From Pseudomonas mangiferae (lineage in GTDB: Bacteria > Pseudomonadota > Gammaproteobacteria > Pseudomonadales > Pseudomonadaceae): 64,000 nt of DNA. Position numbers and translations under genes: made by a program. How positions within the stretch are numbered: position 1 is the stretch's first letter; each line of letters starts with the position of its first letter. The notes below the pieces were generated by a model. That model was not told where the DNA came from. It did not search any database and was given only the letters and a program-made list of their open reading frames with translations. Shown here in pieces: positions 42,971 through 54,715 of the stretch. Where the stretch lies: positions 124,001 through 188,000 of the forward strand of contig NZ_VJOY01000006.1 in the NCBI RefSeq assembly GCF_007109405.1, written 5' to 3'.

Positions 42971-43655
42971 CTACCAACTGCTGATCTTCGACTGGGACGG
43001 TACGCTGGTGGATTCCATCGGGCGCATCGTCGAGGCCATGCGGGTCGCGGCGCTCGGCTGCGGTCTGCCAGATCGCAGCGAAATGGCGATCAAGGGCATC
43101 ATCGGGCTGGGGTTGCCCGAGGCGATCCTCTCCCTGTATCCCGAACTCGACCTGGTGGCGCTGGAGCGCTTCCGGGGGCGTTATGTCGACCACTACCTGT
43201 CCCTGGAAACTGAGCCCTCGCCGTTCTTTCCTGGCGTGGTGGATGCGCTGGATGATTTCCGCCGGCGGGGCTACCGCCTCGCAGTGGCCACCGGCAAGAG
43301 TCGCCGCGGCCTGCAGCGAGTGTTGCAGGCGCATGGCTGGCTGGATTATTTCGATGTCACCCGTTGCGCCGATGAAACGGCCAGCAAGCCAGACCCGCTG
43401 ATGCTGCAGGAGATACTCATGCATTGCGACGTGCCACCGGCGCGGGCGCTGATGGTGGGCGATTCTCCGTTCGACCTGCGCATGGCTCGCCATGCCGGCA
43501 TGGACGCGGTGGCGGTGGGGTATGGCGCGCAGCCCCTGACGGTGCTGTGCGAGGAATCGCCGCGGCTGGCGATCCAGTATTTCGATGACCTGCGCGCCTG
43601 GCTGGCCGGGCGTGCGATCACGCAACCTGCAGAGGTGAACGAGCATGGCGGATGA
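42960..43655 (+). CDS. HAD-superfamily phosphatase (Gph/YigB-like)
   Basis: 231 aa. HAD motif [15 protein letters not shown] (nucleophile Asp and acid Asp), motif [11 protein letters not shown], motif III lysine in SKPDPLM and motif [17 protein letters not shown] are intact; an alpha-helical C1 cap lies between I and II. A phosphoglycolate-phosphatase-like small-molecule phosphatase is likely, but the substrate cannot be read. Start taken as GTG 42960, inside the end of rluC with GGAG 8-11 bases before it. It overlaps the next gene by 11 bp, so rluC-HAD-S49 peptidase is one operon. Confidence 0.88.
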   Translation: MQPDYQLLIFDWDGTLVDSIGRIVEAMRVAALGCGLPDRSEMAIKGIIGLGLPEAILSLYPELDLVALERFRGRYVDHYLSLETEPSPFFPGVVDALDDFRRRGYRLAVATGKSRRGLQRVLQAHGWLDYFDVTRCADETASKPDPLMLQEILMHCDVPPARALMVGDSPFDLRMARHAGMDAVAVGYGAQPLTVLCEESPRLAIQYFDDLRAWLAGRAITQPAEVNEHGG

Positions 43656-44625
43656 GTGGAAGACACCGGCAGCGGGCAGCCCCGACGAGCGGAGCTGGCG
43701 GCTGCTGGAAAAGGCGCTGCTGGCCAGCGTGCAGGAACAGCGCCGCTCCCGGCGCTGGGGCATCTTCTTCAAGGTGCTGACGTTTCTATACCTGTTCATC
43801 ATGCTGGCGTTGTTCACGCCTGCGCTTGATCTGAAGAAAAGCGCCTCTCGCTCGGAGAGCCATACGGCTCTGGTGGAAGTGCGCGGCATGATCGCCGACA
43901 AGGAGGCCGCCAGCGCCGACAATATCGTCGGCAGCCTGCGCGCCGCCTTCGATGACCCGAAAACAAAAGGGGTGATCCTGCGGATCAACAGCCCGGGTGG
44001 CAGCCCGGTGCAGTCGGGCTACATCTATGACGAGATTCGCCGGCTGCGGGGCGAGCACAAAGACATCAAGGTCTACGCGGTGATCGCCGACCTGGGGGCT
44101 TCCGGTGCCTACTACATCGCCAGCGCCGCCGATGAGATCTACGCGGACAAGGCGAGCCTGGTGGGCTCCATCGGTGTCACCGCTGCCAGCTTCGGGTTCG
44201 TCGAGACCATGAACAAGCTCGGTGTGGAACGGCGCGTCTATACCTCCGGCGAGCACAAGGCCTTCCTCGATCCATTCCAGCCCCAGAAGGAAGACGAGAC
44301 CCGTTTCTGGCAGGGCGTGCTGGAGACCACTCACAAGCAGTTCATCGATAGCGTGAAGAAAGGGCGGGGTGATCGACTCAAGGTGGACGGCCATCCCGAA
44401 CTCTTCTCCGGCCTCATCTGGACCGGCGAGCAGGCGGTTGCGCTGGGGCTCGTGGACAAGCTGGGCAGCACCAGCTACGTCGCCCGTGAGGTCATCGGCG
44501 AGAAGGAAATCGTGGACTACACCGTTCAGGACTCGCCCATCGACCGGTTCGCCAAGCGCCTGGGGGCCAGTGTCTCCGAGCACGCAGCGTTGTGGCTGGG
44601 CTTCCAGGGGCCCTCGCTGCGTTGA
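43645..44625 (+). CDS. sppA: S49-family signal peptide peptidase (SppA-like)
   Basis: 326-aa membrane-anchored serine protease of the short SppA type, which degrades cleaved signal peptides. One TM anchor at about 40-60 (FFKVLTFLYLFIMLALFTPAL); catalytic domain periplasmic with Ser153 in LGASGAYYIASAADE and Lys206 in SGEHKAFLDPF, matching the Ser-Lys dyad spacing of B. subtilis SppA. NSPGGSP forms the oxyanion region. Only a single S49 domain is present, unlike the 67-kDa E. coli enzyme. Converges with maf (3-bp gap). Confidence 0.92.
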   Translation: MADEWKTPAAGSPDERSWRLLEKALLASVQEQRRSRRWGIFFKVLTFLYLFIMLALFTPALDLKKSASRSESHTALVEVRGMIADKEAASADNIVGSLRAAFDDPKTKGVILRINSPGGSPVQSGYIYDEIRRLRGEHKDIKVYAVIADLGASGAYYIASAADEIYADKASLVGSIGVTAASFGFVETMNKLGVERRVYTSGEHKAFLDPFQPQKEDETRFWQGVLETTHKQFIDSVKKGRGDRLKVDGHPELFSGLIWTGEQAVALGLVDKLGSTSYVAREVIGEKEIVDYTVQDSPIDRFAKRLGASVSEHAALWLGFQGPSLR

Positions 44626-44628
44626 GTC

Positions 44629-45207
44629 TTAGGGGATCGCCACGCCTTCCTTTATAAGCATGTCCACCAGCCTGATCAGGGGCAGCCCGATCAGGCTGGT
44701 GGCGTCAGGGCCTTCGGTGGCGCGGAACAGGCTCACGCCGAGCCCCTCGGCCTTGAAGCTGCCAGCGCAGTCGTAGGGCGTTTCCGCGTGCAGGTAGCGG
44801 GTGATGGCGTCGTCGCTCAAGGCTCGGAAATGGACCGTGAACGGCACGCAGTCCACCTGGCAGTCGCCACGCTCGCCGTTGAACAGCGCAAGCCCGGTCA
44901 GGAAGCTCACGCTGCCGCCGCTGGCTGCTTTCAGCTGGGCATGGGCGCGTTCGAAGTCGTGGGGCTTGCCGAGGATCCGGTCGCCGTTCACCGCGACCTG
45001 GTCCGAACCGATGATCAGGTAGTGCGGGTACCGGCTCGCCAACGCCATGGCTTTCTCCCGGGCCAGGCGCCTGACCAGGGCCTCGGGCGTTTCGCCGGGT
45101 CGGTGGCTCTCGTCGATCTCCGGGGCATCCCACTGGAAGGGGAGGCGCAGGCGCTGGAGCAGTTCGCGGCGGTAGGGCGAGCTGGAGGCGAGGAGGATCG
45201 GTTGCAT
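44629..45207 (-). CDS. Maf-family nucleotide pyrophosphatase (YceF type)
   Basis: 192 aa. Maf/HAM1-fold house-cleaning enzyme; the YceF subgroup hydrolyses 7-methyl-GTP. Motifs: LLASSSPYRRELLQRL at the start, SDQVAVNGDRILGKP, and YDCAGSFKAEGLGVSLF. In gamma-proteobacteria YceF is encoded next to yceD-rpmF, as here, divergently. Upstream region is the shared maf/yceD promoter segment (45208-45317). Confidence 0.93.
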   Translation of the reverse strand: MQPILLASSSPYRRELLQRLRLPFQWDAPEIDESHRPGETPEALVRRLAREKAMALASRYPHYLIIGSDQVAVNGDRILGKPHDFERAHAQLKAASGGSVSFLTGLALFNGERGDCQVDCVPFTVHFRALSDDAITRYLHAETPYDCAGSFKAEGLGVSLFRATEGPDATSLIGLPLIRLVDMLIKEGVAIP

Positions 45208-45280
45208 AACGGTATTTCCGTCGAGATCGGGCGCTCATTCTAGAAGCGTCAGCCGCGTATCCGACAGGGTGGAAATTGTT

Positions 45281-45309
45281 TTGACAGGGGGAGGGGTGCT
45301 CCCTAGAAT
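45281..45309 (+). promoter_or_regulatory. Near-consensus sigma-70 promoter of yceD-rpmF-plsX-fab cluster
   Basis: TTGACA (45281-45286), 17-bp spacer, TAGAAT (45304-45309). The -35 is perfect and the -10 has one mismatch. The expected start, 7-8 bp beyond the -10, falls at about 45316-45317, immediately before the yceD ATG at 45318. Confidence 0.85.
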
Positions 45310-45317
45310 ACCGCGCC

Positions 45318-45845
45318 ATGTTGAATGGGCCGATTCCACCTCACGTTGACCCGCGCAAGCTGGCCGATCGTGGCGCCACCCTCGAGGGTTCGGTGCCGCT
45401 TTCGAACCTGGCGCGCCTGTGCGATCCGCTCGCGGATGACGCAGGCGCTGTGCGGGTAAAACTGCTATTCGATCGCGACGAACGACGCTCCGTGGTCATC
45501 CACAGCGAGCTGGACGCCGAGGTCAAGATGGTTTGCCAGCGTTGCCTGGAGTTGGTCAGCCTGCCCCTTCACAGCGAAACCGTGTATGCGGTCGTGAAAG
45601 AAGGCGCGGACACCCAGTCGCTCCCCAAGAGCTACGAGGTGCTCGAAGTGGGCGAAGACCCCCTGGATGTGATGACGCTGGTCGAAGACGAGCTATTGCT
45701 CGCTCTGCCCATCGTCCCGACCCATGATCCCGATGTTTGCCAGCAGCCGGCGGTTAAAGACGAGCCGCAGTCCAGCGAAGACGAGGTTCCGCGGTCCAAC
45801 CCGTTCAGCGTACTGGCGCAGTTAAAGCGTGACCCAAACGTTTAG
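45318..45845 (+). CDS. yceD: 23S rRNA accumulation protein YceD (DUF177)
   Basis: 175 aa. YceD is needed for normal 23S rRNA accumulation in E. coli and is nearly always next to rpmF. Contains the conserved CQRC motif (MVCQRCLELVSLPL, residues about 71-84) and the acidic block EVGEDPLDVMTLVEDELLLALPIVP, with a C-terminal cysteine HDPDVC. No ribosome-binding site can be seen before the ATG, and the promoter -10 lies only 8 bp away, so translation from a leaderless mRNA is likely. rpmF follows after 13 bp. Confidence 0.93.
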   Translation: MLNGPIPPHVDPRKLADRGATLEGSVPLSNLARLCDPLADDAGAVRVKLLFDRDERRSVVIHSELDAEVKMVCQRCLELVSLPLHSETVYAVVKEGADTQSLPKSYEVLEVGEDPLDVMTLVEDELLLALPIVPTHDPDVCQQPAVKDEPQSSEDEVPRSNPFSVLAQLKRDPNV

Positions 45846-45858
45846 GAGTTAATCGATT

Positions 45859-46041
45859 ATGGCTGTTCAGCAGAACAAAAAATCCCGCTCTGCCCGCGAC
45901 ATGCGTCGCTCCCACGACGCTCTCGAGGGCAACGCCCTCTCCGTGGAAAAGAGCACCGGTGAAGTGCACCTGCGCCACCATGTTTCCCCGGACGGTTTCT
46001 ACCGGGGTCGCAAGGTGATCGACAAGGGCGCCGACGAGTAA
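45859..46041 (+). CDS. rpmF: 50S ribosomal protein L32
   Basis: 60 aa: [22 protein letters not shown], then [28 protein letters not shown]. It is the zinc-free form without the Cys4 ribbon, as in E. coli. TAGGAG lies 7-12 bases before the ATG. Part of the conserved yceD-rpmF-plsX-fab order coupling ribosome and membrane synthesis. Confidence 0.98.
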   Translation: MAVQQNKKSRSARDMRRSHDALEGNALSVEKSTGEVHLRHHVSPDGFYRGRKVIDKGADE

Positions 46042-46043
46042 TC

Positions 46044-47063
46044 TTGTCCGCTCCGATCATCGCGATCGACGCAATGGGCGGGGACTTCGGTCCCCGTTGC
46101 ATTGTCCCCGCCAGCCTCTCCTGCCTGGCTGAAATCCCCTCGCTCCAACTGATCCTCGTGGGTCAGGCTCCCCTCCTCGAATCCCTTATCGCCTGCGAGA
46201 AGATCGCATTCGACCGTTCGCGGCTGCATGTCCAGCATGCCAGCGAGCAGATCGCCATGGACGATCGGCCGGCCCAGGTGCTCCGCGGCAAGCCCGATGC
46301 ATCCATGCGTATCGCCCTCGACCTGGTCCGCCAGGGTGTCGCCCAGGCGTGTGTCAGTGCGGGTAACACCGGGGCGTTGATGGCCTTGTCCCGGCATATC
46401 CTGAAGACCCTGCCGGGTGTCGATCGACCGGCCATGGTGCGGGCCGTGCCCACCTCCCGGGGGCCGTGCCACCTGTTGGACCTGGGGGCCAACGTCGATT
46501 GCACTGCCGAGCACCTTTACCAGTTTGCCGTGATGGGTGCCGTAGCCGCCGAGGCGCTGGGAACCGAGTCGCCGCGGGTCGCGTTGCTCAACGTGGGGAC
46601 CGAGGAAATCAAGGGTAACCAAGTGGTGAAGCAGGCGGCAGCGCTCTTGCAGCAGGCGCTTGGCTTGAACTACGTGGGCTTCGTCGAGGGGGATGGCGTC
46701 TACCGCGGCGATGCTGACGTGGTGGTGTGCGACGGCTTCGTGGGCAATGTCCTGCTCAAGGCCAGCGAGGGGCTGGTCACCATGGTTTCCTCGCGGATCG
46801 AGACCGCTTTTGCCCGAAACCCGATCACCCGCCTGGCTGGCGTGCTGGCACTGCCCGTTCTGCGCCGTTTCAGTCAGGAGATTGCGCCTGCCCGCCACAA
46901 TGGCGCCAGTTTCCTCGGTCTGCAGGGGATCGTGGTGAAGAGCCACGGGTCGGCAGGCCGCGAAGGCTGGCAGAGCGCGATCCAGCGGGCCTATGCCGAA
47001 GTCAGCGAAGACCTGCCTCGGCGCCTGAGCGGGCGGCTCGAGGTTCTGCTGCGGCAGATGTGA
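46044..47063 (+). CDS. plsX: Phosphate acyltransferase PlsX
   Basis: 339 aa. Converts acyl-ACP to acyl-phosphate for PlsY in phospholipid synthesis. Conserved blocks [67 protein letters not shown] and [18 protein letters not shown]. The protein must start upstream of IIAIDAMGG, and the only suitable codon is TTG at 46044, 2 bp after the rpmF stop; a rare start that could lower expression or require coupling with rpmF. Peripheral membrane enzyme. Confidence 0.95.
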   Translation: MSAPIIAIDAMGGDFGPRCIVPASLSCLAEIPSLQLILVGQAPLLESLIACEKIAFDRSRLHVQHASEQIAMDDRPAQVLRGKPDASMRIALDLVRQGVAQACVSAGNTGALMALSRHILKTLPGVDRPAMVRAVPTSRGPCHLLDLGANVDCTAEHLYQFAVMGAVAAEALGTESPRVALLNVGTEEIKGNQVVKQAAALLQQALGLNYVGFVEGDGVYRGDADVVVCDGFVGNVLLKASEGLVTMVSSRIETAFARNPITRLAGVLALPVLRRFSQEIAPARHNGASFLGLQGIVVKSHGSAGREGWQSAIQRAYAEVSEDLPRRLSGRLEVLLRQM

Positions 47064-47153
47064 CCATCGGTCGTAGCCGGCCATCCAAGCATTCAGTTCG
47101 ACGCCTGGCCACCAGGCGCCGTTTCTCCCGATCGACTGGATAAGGGAACCCTC

Positions 47154-48092
47154 ATGTCCGCATCCCTCGCATTCGTCTTCCCCGGCCAGGGCTCGCAATC
47201 CCTCGGCATGCTGGCCGAGCAAGCAGCCCAGTACCCCGGCATCCTGGACACCTTCGGTGAAGCCTCGGACGCCCTCGGTTACGACCTCTGGGCCCTGATC
47301 CAGCAGGGGCCCGAAGAGCGCCTGAACCAGACTGACAAGACCCAGCCGGCGATCCTGGCGGCGTCCATCGCACTGTGGCGTCTCTGGCAAGCCGAGGGCG
47401 GTGCGCAGCCGGCCTATGTCGCCGGCCACAGCCTGGGTGAATATTCCGCGCTGGTGGCCGCGGGCAGCGTGCCTTTCGCTACCGCGGTGAAGCTGGTCGA
47501 GCGCCGCGGGCAACTGATGCAGGAAGCCGTGCCGGCCGGGCAGGGCGGCATGGCAGCGATCCTCGGCCTCGAGGATGCGGACGTACTGGCTGCCTGCGCC
47601 GAAGCGGAGCAGGGCGAAGTAGTCAGCGCAGTCAACTTCAATGCCCCGGGTCAGGTGGTGATCGCTGGTAGCGCGGCAGCGGTGACTCGCGCCATCGAGG
47701 CCTGCAATGCCCGCGGCGCCCGTCGCGCCATGCCGCTGCCGGTGAGCGTTCCGTCCCATTGCGCACTGATGCGCCCGGCGGCCGAGCGCTTCGCCGAAGC
47801 GCTGGAGCGTGTGGACTGGCAAGCGCCGAACATCCCGTTGGTGCAGAACGTGAGTGCCCAGGCGGTGAGTGACGTAGCGGAGTTGCAGCGCAACCTGCTG
47901 GCCCAGCTCTACAGCCCGGTACGCTGGACCGAGAGCGTGGTCCGGCTTTCCGAACTGGGCGCGACCCAGGTGGTGGAGTGCGGTCCCGGCAAGGTGCTGA
48001 GTGGTCTCAACAAGCGCTGCGTGAAAGGCATCGGCCTCTTCAATCTCGATACCCCCGACGCCTTCGCCGCCGCCCGTGCGGCGCTGGCCTGA
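47154..48092 (+). CDS. fabD: Malonyl-CoA:ACP transacylase
   Basis: 312 aa. Loads malonyl onto ACP for fatty acid elongation. FPGQGSQSLGML opens the protein; the nucleophile is Ser93 in GHSLGEYSALVA, and the partner His is in the VPSHCALM segment (about 198-205). A 90-bp gap follows plsX, with AAGGGAACC before the ATG. fabG follows after 14 bp. Confidence 0.97.
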   Translation: MSASLAFVFPGQGSQSLGMLAEQAAQYPGILDTFGEASDALGYDLWALIQQGPEERLNQTDKTQPAILAASIALWRLWQAEGGAQPAYVAGHSLGEYSALVAAGSVPFATAVKLVERRGQLMQEAVPAGQGGMAAILGLEDADVLAACAEAEQGEVVSAVNFNAPGQVVIAGSAAAVTRAIEACNARGARRAMPLPVSVPSHCALMRPAAERFAEALERVDWQAPNIPLVQNVSAQAVSDVAELQRNLLAQLYSPVRWTESVVRLSELGATQVVECGPGKVLSGLNKRCVKGIGLFNLDTPDAFAAARAALA

Positions 48093-48106
48093 ACAAGGAG
48101 AATTCC

Positions 48107-48850
48107 ATGTCCCTGCAAGATAAGGTGGCGCTGGTCACTGGCGCCAGCCGCGGCATCGGCCAGGCCATCGCGCTGGAACTCGGGCGCCAGGGCGCCATCG
48201 TCATCGGTACGGCCACCTCGGAAGGTGGCGCGGCACGCATCGCCGAGACGCTCCAGGCGAACGGAATCCAGGGCAGCGGGCTGATGCTCGATGTCTGCAG
48301 CGATGAGTCCGTGGCCGCGGTTCTGGAGCAGGTTCAGCAGCGCCACGGCTCGCCAGCCATCCTAGTCAATAACGCCGGCATCACCCGCGACAATCTGATG
48401 CTGCGGATGAAGGACGATGAGTGGTTCGATGTCATCGACACCAACCTGAACAGCCTGTATCGGCTGTCCAAGGCGGTCCTGCGGGGCATGACCAAGGCGC
48501 GCTGGGGTCGCATCGTCAACATCGGCTCCGTGGTCGGGGCCATGGGCAATGCCGGTCAGGCCAACTACGCGGCCGCCAAGGCCGGTCTTGAAGGGTTCAG
48601 CCGGGCGCTGGCCCGCGAAGTGGGCTCTCGGGCGATCACCGTGAACGCCGTGGCGCCGGGTTTCATCGACACCGACATGACCCGCGAACTGCCCGAAGCC
48701 CAGCGCGACGCGCTGCTCACCCAGATCCCGCTGGGTCGTCTCGGCCAGGCCGAGGAGATCGCCCGGGTCGTGGCGTTTCTCGCTTCGGATGGCGCAGCCT
48801 ACGTCACAGGGGCTACTATCCCTGTGAACGGCGGTATGTACATGAGCTGA
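48107..48850 (+). CDS. fabG: 3-oxoacyl-ACP reductase FabG
   Basis: 247-aa short-chain dehydrogenase reducing 3-oxoacyl-ACP with NADPH. Cofactor motif TGASRGIGQAIA (14-20 region), NNAGITRDNLMLRM, catalytic Ser in NIGSVVGAMGN and Tyr-x3-Lys in NYAAAKAG. The ATG follows a good AAGGAG at 48095-48100. Ends with the conserved TGATIPVNGGMYMS. The acpP gene is 182 bp further on with its own promoter. Confidence 0.97.
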   Translation: MSLQDKVALVTGASRGIGQAIALELGRQGAIVIGTATSEGGAARIAETLQANGIQGSGLMLDVCSDESVAAVLEQVQQRHGSPAILVNNAGITRDNLMLRMKDDEWFDVIDTNLNSLYRLSKAVLRGMTKARWGRIVNIGSVVGAMGNAGQANYAAAKAGLEGFSRALAREVGSRAITVNAVAPGFIDTDMTRELPEAQRDALLTQIPLGRLGQAEEIARVVAFLASDGAAYVTGATIPVNGGMYMS

Positions 48851-48959
48851 ATGTGACGAATCCCTGCGGGGGGCTGTCTCAAGGGCTATCTGATCGGTTG
48901 AGAACGTGCAACGGGGTTCGGATGGCGGCGAGAGGCTTCCCTCGTGGGTGCCGTTCAGC

Positions 48960-48987
48960 TTGAAATGCAGAAATCCCTTTCTATACA
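48960..48987 (+). promoter_or_regulatory. Predicted acpP promoter
   Basis: TTGAAA (48960-48965), 16-bp spacer, TATACA (48982-48987), in the 182-bp fabG-acpP gap. Start near 48994, about 40 nt before the ATG. It would allow ACP, needed in large excess over the enzymes, to be made independently. Confidence 0.7.
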
Positions 48988-49032
48988 CTGCAGCCCAGCT
49001 GCACGGATTTTCCATAGGAGTGAAAACAAGGT

Positions 49033-49269
49033 ATGAGCACCATCGAAGAGCGCGTCAAGAAAATCGTCGCTGAACAACTGGGCGTCAAGGAAGAAGAAGT
49101 CACCAACAGCGCTTCCTTCGTCGAGGATCTGGGTGCCGATTCGCTTGACACCGTTGAGCTGGTGATGGCCCTGGAAGAGGAATTCGAGACCGAGATCCCG
49201 GACGAGCAAGCAGAGAAGATCACCACCGTTCAGGAAGCCATCGATTACATCAACGCGCACGCGCAATAA
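49033..49269 (+). CDS. acpP: Acyl carrier protein AcpP
   Basis: 78 aa, highly acidic. The phosphopantetheine serine is Ser37 in [13 protein letters not shown]. Sequence is close to E. coli AcpP ([19 protein letters not shown]). TAGGAG precedes the ATG. It carries acyl chains for FabD, FabG and FabF encoded on either side. A strong terminator follows 27 bp after the stop. Confidence 0.98.
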
Positions 49270-49295
49270 GTTGTAATCGTCGCTTTCCGACGCGC

Positions 49296-49331
49296 AAAAA
49301 CCGCACGACTCCCATGAGCCGTGCGGTTTTT
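49296..49331 (+). terminator. Terminator after acpP
   Basis: AAAAACCGCACG paired with CGTGCGGTTTTT around a 12-nt loop (which can pair further, CTC/GAG). It would give a monocistronic acpP message and reduce read-through into fabF. Confidence 0.92.
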
Positions 49332-49501
49332 CTTTAATGGGCCTGTTCATCGTCCCCCGAGCGCTCATCGTCTCGTCCGGGCCAGGGCGGGCAGGCGACG
49401 GCACCCTGTCCGTCGCGCCCACGTTCGTCATTCGCGCAGCGCGCGTAGCCGAACGGATGATGGATACCGTAAACGCTTTTTGAGGAATGAAGGAGATCGC
49501 T

Positions 49502-50746
49502 GTGTCGCGTAGACGCGTCGTGGTCACCGGTTTGGGGATGTTGTCGCCGCTGGGTACCGATGTATCGAGCAGCTGGCAGGGGATTCTCGCCGGTCGCAGT
49601 GGCATCGCTCCGATCGAGCACATGGACCTTTCCGCCTATGCCACCCGCTTCGGGGGCTCGGTGAAGGGGTTCGATGTCGAGCAATACCTCTCGCTCAAGG
49701 AAGCCCGCAAGCTGGACCTGTTCATCCAGTACGGGCTCGCTGCCAGCTTCCAGGCGGTTCGGGATTCCGGACTGGAAATCACCGATGCCAACCGCGAACG
49801 CGTCGGCGTGGTGATGGGGTCGGGCATCGGTGGCCTGACCAACATCGAGAACAACTGCCGTGCGCTGATCGAGCAGGGGCCGCGGCGTATCTCGCCGTTC
49901 TTCGTGCCCGGCTCCATCATCAACATGGTGTCCGGCTTCCTGTCGATTCACCTGGGCGCCCAGGGTCCGAACTATGCCCTGGCCACCGCCTGTACCACTG
50001 GCAGCCATAGCATCGGCATGGCGGCGCGCAACATCGCTTACGACGAGGCGGACGTGATGATCGCCGGCGGGTCGGAAATGGCCGCTTGTGGACTGGGTCT
50101 GGGCGGCTTCGGCGCGGCCCGCGCGCTGTCCACCCGAAACGACGATCCCCAGCGCGCCAGCCGGCCCTGGGACAAGGAACGCGACGGCTTCGTGCTTTCC
50201 GACGGCGCTGGCGCGCTGGTGCTGGAAGAACTGGAGCATGCCCGGGCCCGCGGCGCGACCATCTATGCCGAGCTGATCGGCTTCGGCATGAGTGGCGACG
50301 CCTTCCACATGACCTCACCGCCGGAAGACGGTGCCGGTGCGGCCCAGTGCATGCGCAACGCGCTGCGCGACGCCGGCCTGAACGCCGACCAGGTCCACTA
50401 CGTGAACGCCCATGGCACGTCCACCCAGGCCGGCGATTTGGCTGAAGTGGCCGCGTTGAAGAGCGTCTTCGGCGATCATGCCTATCGGCTGTCGGTCAGC
50501 TCGACCAAGTCCATGACCGGTCACCTGCTGGGTGCGGCCGGCGCAGTGGAAGCGATCTTCAGCATCCTGGCGATCCGCGATCAGGTGGCGCCGCCCACCA
50601 TCAACCTGTTCGAGCCGGACGACGGCTGCGATCTGGACTTCGTGCCGCACCAGGCCAAGTCGATGCCCATCGACGTGGTGCTGTCCAACTCGTTTGGCTT
50701 CGGAGGGACCAACGGGTCGCTGGTGTTCCGCCGGTTCGCCGGCTGA
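49502..50746 (+). CDS. fabF: 3-oxoacyl-ACP synthase II FabF
   Basis: 414-aa elongating condensing enzyme. Catalytic triad: Cys164 ([10 protein letters not shown]), His in VNAHGTST and His in [15 protein letters not shown] 49502 is the chosen start because AAGGAG sits 7-12 bases upstream and the family starts (M)[11 protein letters not shown]; an ATG at 49487 overlaps that ribosome site. FabF gives temperature-responsive unsaturated acyl length in other bacteria. The stop overlaps the pabC start by one base (TGATG). The 170 bp between the acpP terminator and fabF hold no gene. Confidence 0.97.
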   Translation: MSRRRVVVTGLGMLSPLGTDVSSSWQGILAGRSGIAPIEHMDLSAYATRFGGSVKGFDVEQYLSLKEARKLDLFIQYGLAASFQAVRDSGLEITDANRERVGVVMGSGIGGLTNIENNCRALIEQGPRRISPFFVPGSIINMVSGFLSIHLGAQGPNYALATACTTGSHSIGMAARNIAYDEADVMIAGGSEMAACGLGLGGFGAARALSTRNDDPQRASRPWDKERDGFVLSDGAGALVLEELEHARARGATIYAELIGFGMSGDAFHMTSPPEDGAGAAQCMRNALRDAGLNADQVHYVNAHGTSTQAGDLAEVAALKSVFGDHAYRLSVSSTKSMTGHLLGAAGAVEAIFSILAIRDQVAPPTINLFEPDDGCDLDFVPHQAKSMPIDVVLSNSFGFGGTNGSLVFRRFAG

Positions 50747-51558
50747 TGCTCGCCTGGGTCGACGGCCTGCAGGCGACCGGCCTGTCCTTGAACGATCGCG
50801 GGCTGACCTACGGCGATGGCCTGTTCGAGACCATCGCCGTGCGTAACGCGGAGCCGCGCCTGCTGGCACGGCACCTGGCGCGGCTCGAGGGCGGTTGTCG
50901 GCGCCTGGCCATTCCCCTGGACAGCGACGAGGTCGCACGAGAAATCCGTGCCTTCTCGGCGGTCCTGGGCCACGGCGTAGCCAAGCTGATCGTGACCCGG
51001 GGCGAGGGGCAGCGGGGCTATGCCGCGCCCCGGCCCGCGCGGCCGGTGCGCATCCTGCAGGGTAGCGCCGCTGCCGCTTATCCGGCGGGCCATACCCAGG
51101 AAGGCGTCGCGCTATTCCCTTGCCGCACCCGCCTTGCCGAGCAGCCTGCGCTCGCCGGCCTCAAGCACCTCAACCGCCTGGAGCAGGTCCTCGCCCGCAA
51201 CGAGTGGCAAGGGGAGGAAGTGGAGGGCCTGATGCGTGATTGCAGCGGGCGAGTGATCGAGGGCGTCTACAGCAATCTGTTCCTGGTGCGGGACGAGGTC
51301 TTGATGACCGCCGACCTGTCGCGTTGCGGCGTCGCCGGGGTGATGCGGGCGGAGCTGCTGCACCAGGCGGAAGGCCTCGGATGGCCGGTGCAGGTCTGCG
51401 ACATCGCCTACGACGAGCTGCTGCGGGCCGACGAAGTCTTCCTCTGCAACAGCCAATACGGCATCTGGCCGGTACGGGCGCTCGATGGACATCATTGGCC
51501 GGTCGGCCCGCTGACCCGTAAACTGCAGGCCATTGTCCGGGATCGGGTGGACGGCTGA
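50746..51558 (+). CDS. pabC: Aminodeoxychorismate lyase
   Basis: 270-aa fold-type IV PLP enzyme that forms p-aminobenzoate for folate. Opens LAWVDGLQATGLSLNDRGLTYGDGLFETIAV; the PLP-binding lysine is in LAGLKHLNRLEQVLAR, and EGVYSNLFLV and CGVAGVMR are conserved. One-base overlap with fabF implies translational coupling. The fabF-pabC-mltG-tmk-holB order is shared with E. coli. Confidence 0.94.
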   Translation: MLAWVDGLQATGLSLNDRGLTYGDGLFETIAVRNAEPRLLARHLARLEGGCRRLAIPLDSDEVAREIRAFSAVLGHGVAKLIVTRGEGQRGYAAPRPARPVRILQGSAAAAYPAGHTQEGVALFPCRTRLAEQPALAGLKHLNRLEQVLARNEWQGEEVEGLMRDCSGRVIEGVYSNLFLVRDEVLMTADLSRCGVAGVMRAELLHQAEGLGWPVQVCDIAYDELLRADEVFLCNSQYGIWPVRALDGHHWPVGPLTRKLQAIVRDRVDG

Positions 51559-51562
51559 CGTG

Positions 51563-54280
<2,718 letters not shown>

Positions 54281-54315
54281 AATCCGCCCCATCGAGAGCC
54301 AGCCAGGAAAGCCGC

Positions 54316-54672
54316 ATGAGCCTCCCCCCGAACTTGGGTCCGCGTAACGGAATTCTGTCCCTGACCATCAAGGACAAGTCCGTGCTCTATGCCGCCTACA
54401 TGCCGTTCGTGAAGAACGGCGGACTGTTCATCCCCACCAACAAGAGCTACAAGCTGGGCGACGAGGTCTTCATGTTGCTCAACTTGATGGATGAGCCGGA
54501 GAAGATCCCGGTGGCTGGCAAGGTGGTGTGGATCACCCCCAAGGGCGCCCAGGGCAACCGGGCGGCCGGCATTGGCGTCCAGTTCAACGATGGCGACGCC
54601 AGCGCGCGCAACAAGATCGAGACCTATCTGGCCGGTGCGCTGAAGTCCGATCGCCCCACCCATACCATGTGA
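54316..54672 (+). CDS. pilZ: Type IV pilus assembly protein PilZ
   Basis: 118 aa, the founding PilZ protein, needed for type IV pilus biogenesis; it lacks the RxxxR motif and is not a c-di-GMP receptor in Pseudomonas. Recognised by PRNGILSLTIKDKSVLYAAYMPFVKNGGLFIP (the SxxxGG-like turn at KNGGLF) and GKVVWITPKGAQGNRAAGIGVQF. ATG 54316, 35 bp after holB. It acts with PilB and FimX elsewhere. tatD follows after 43 bp. Confidence 0.95.
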   Translation: MSLPPNLGPRNGILSLTIKDKSVLYAAYMPFVKNGGLFIPTNKSYKLGDEVFMLLNLMDEPEKIPVAGKVVWITPKGAQGNRAAGIGVQFNDGDASARNKIETYLAGALKSDRPTHTM

Positions 54673-54715
54673 TCCACCGGGCGCCTCCGCCCGGTACCGC
54701 CAGACGAGACACGCC

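Noticed and set aside
45999-47822. 607-aa minus-strand open frame across plsX and fabD
   Set aside because: Shadow of conserved genes on the plus strand.
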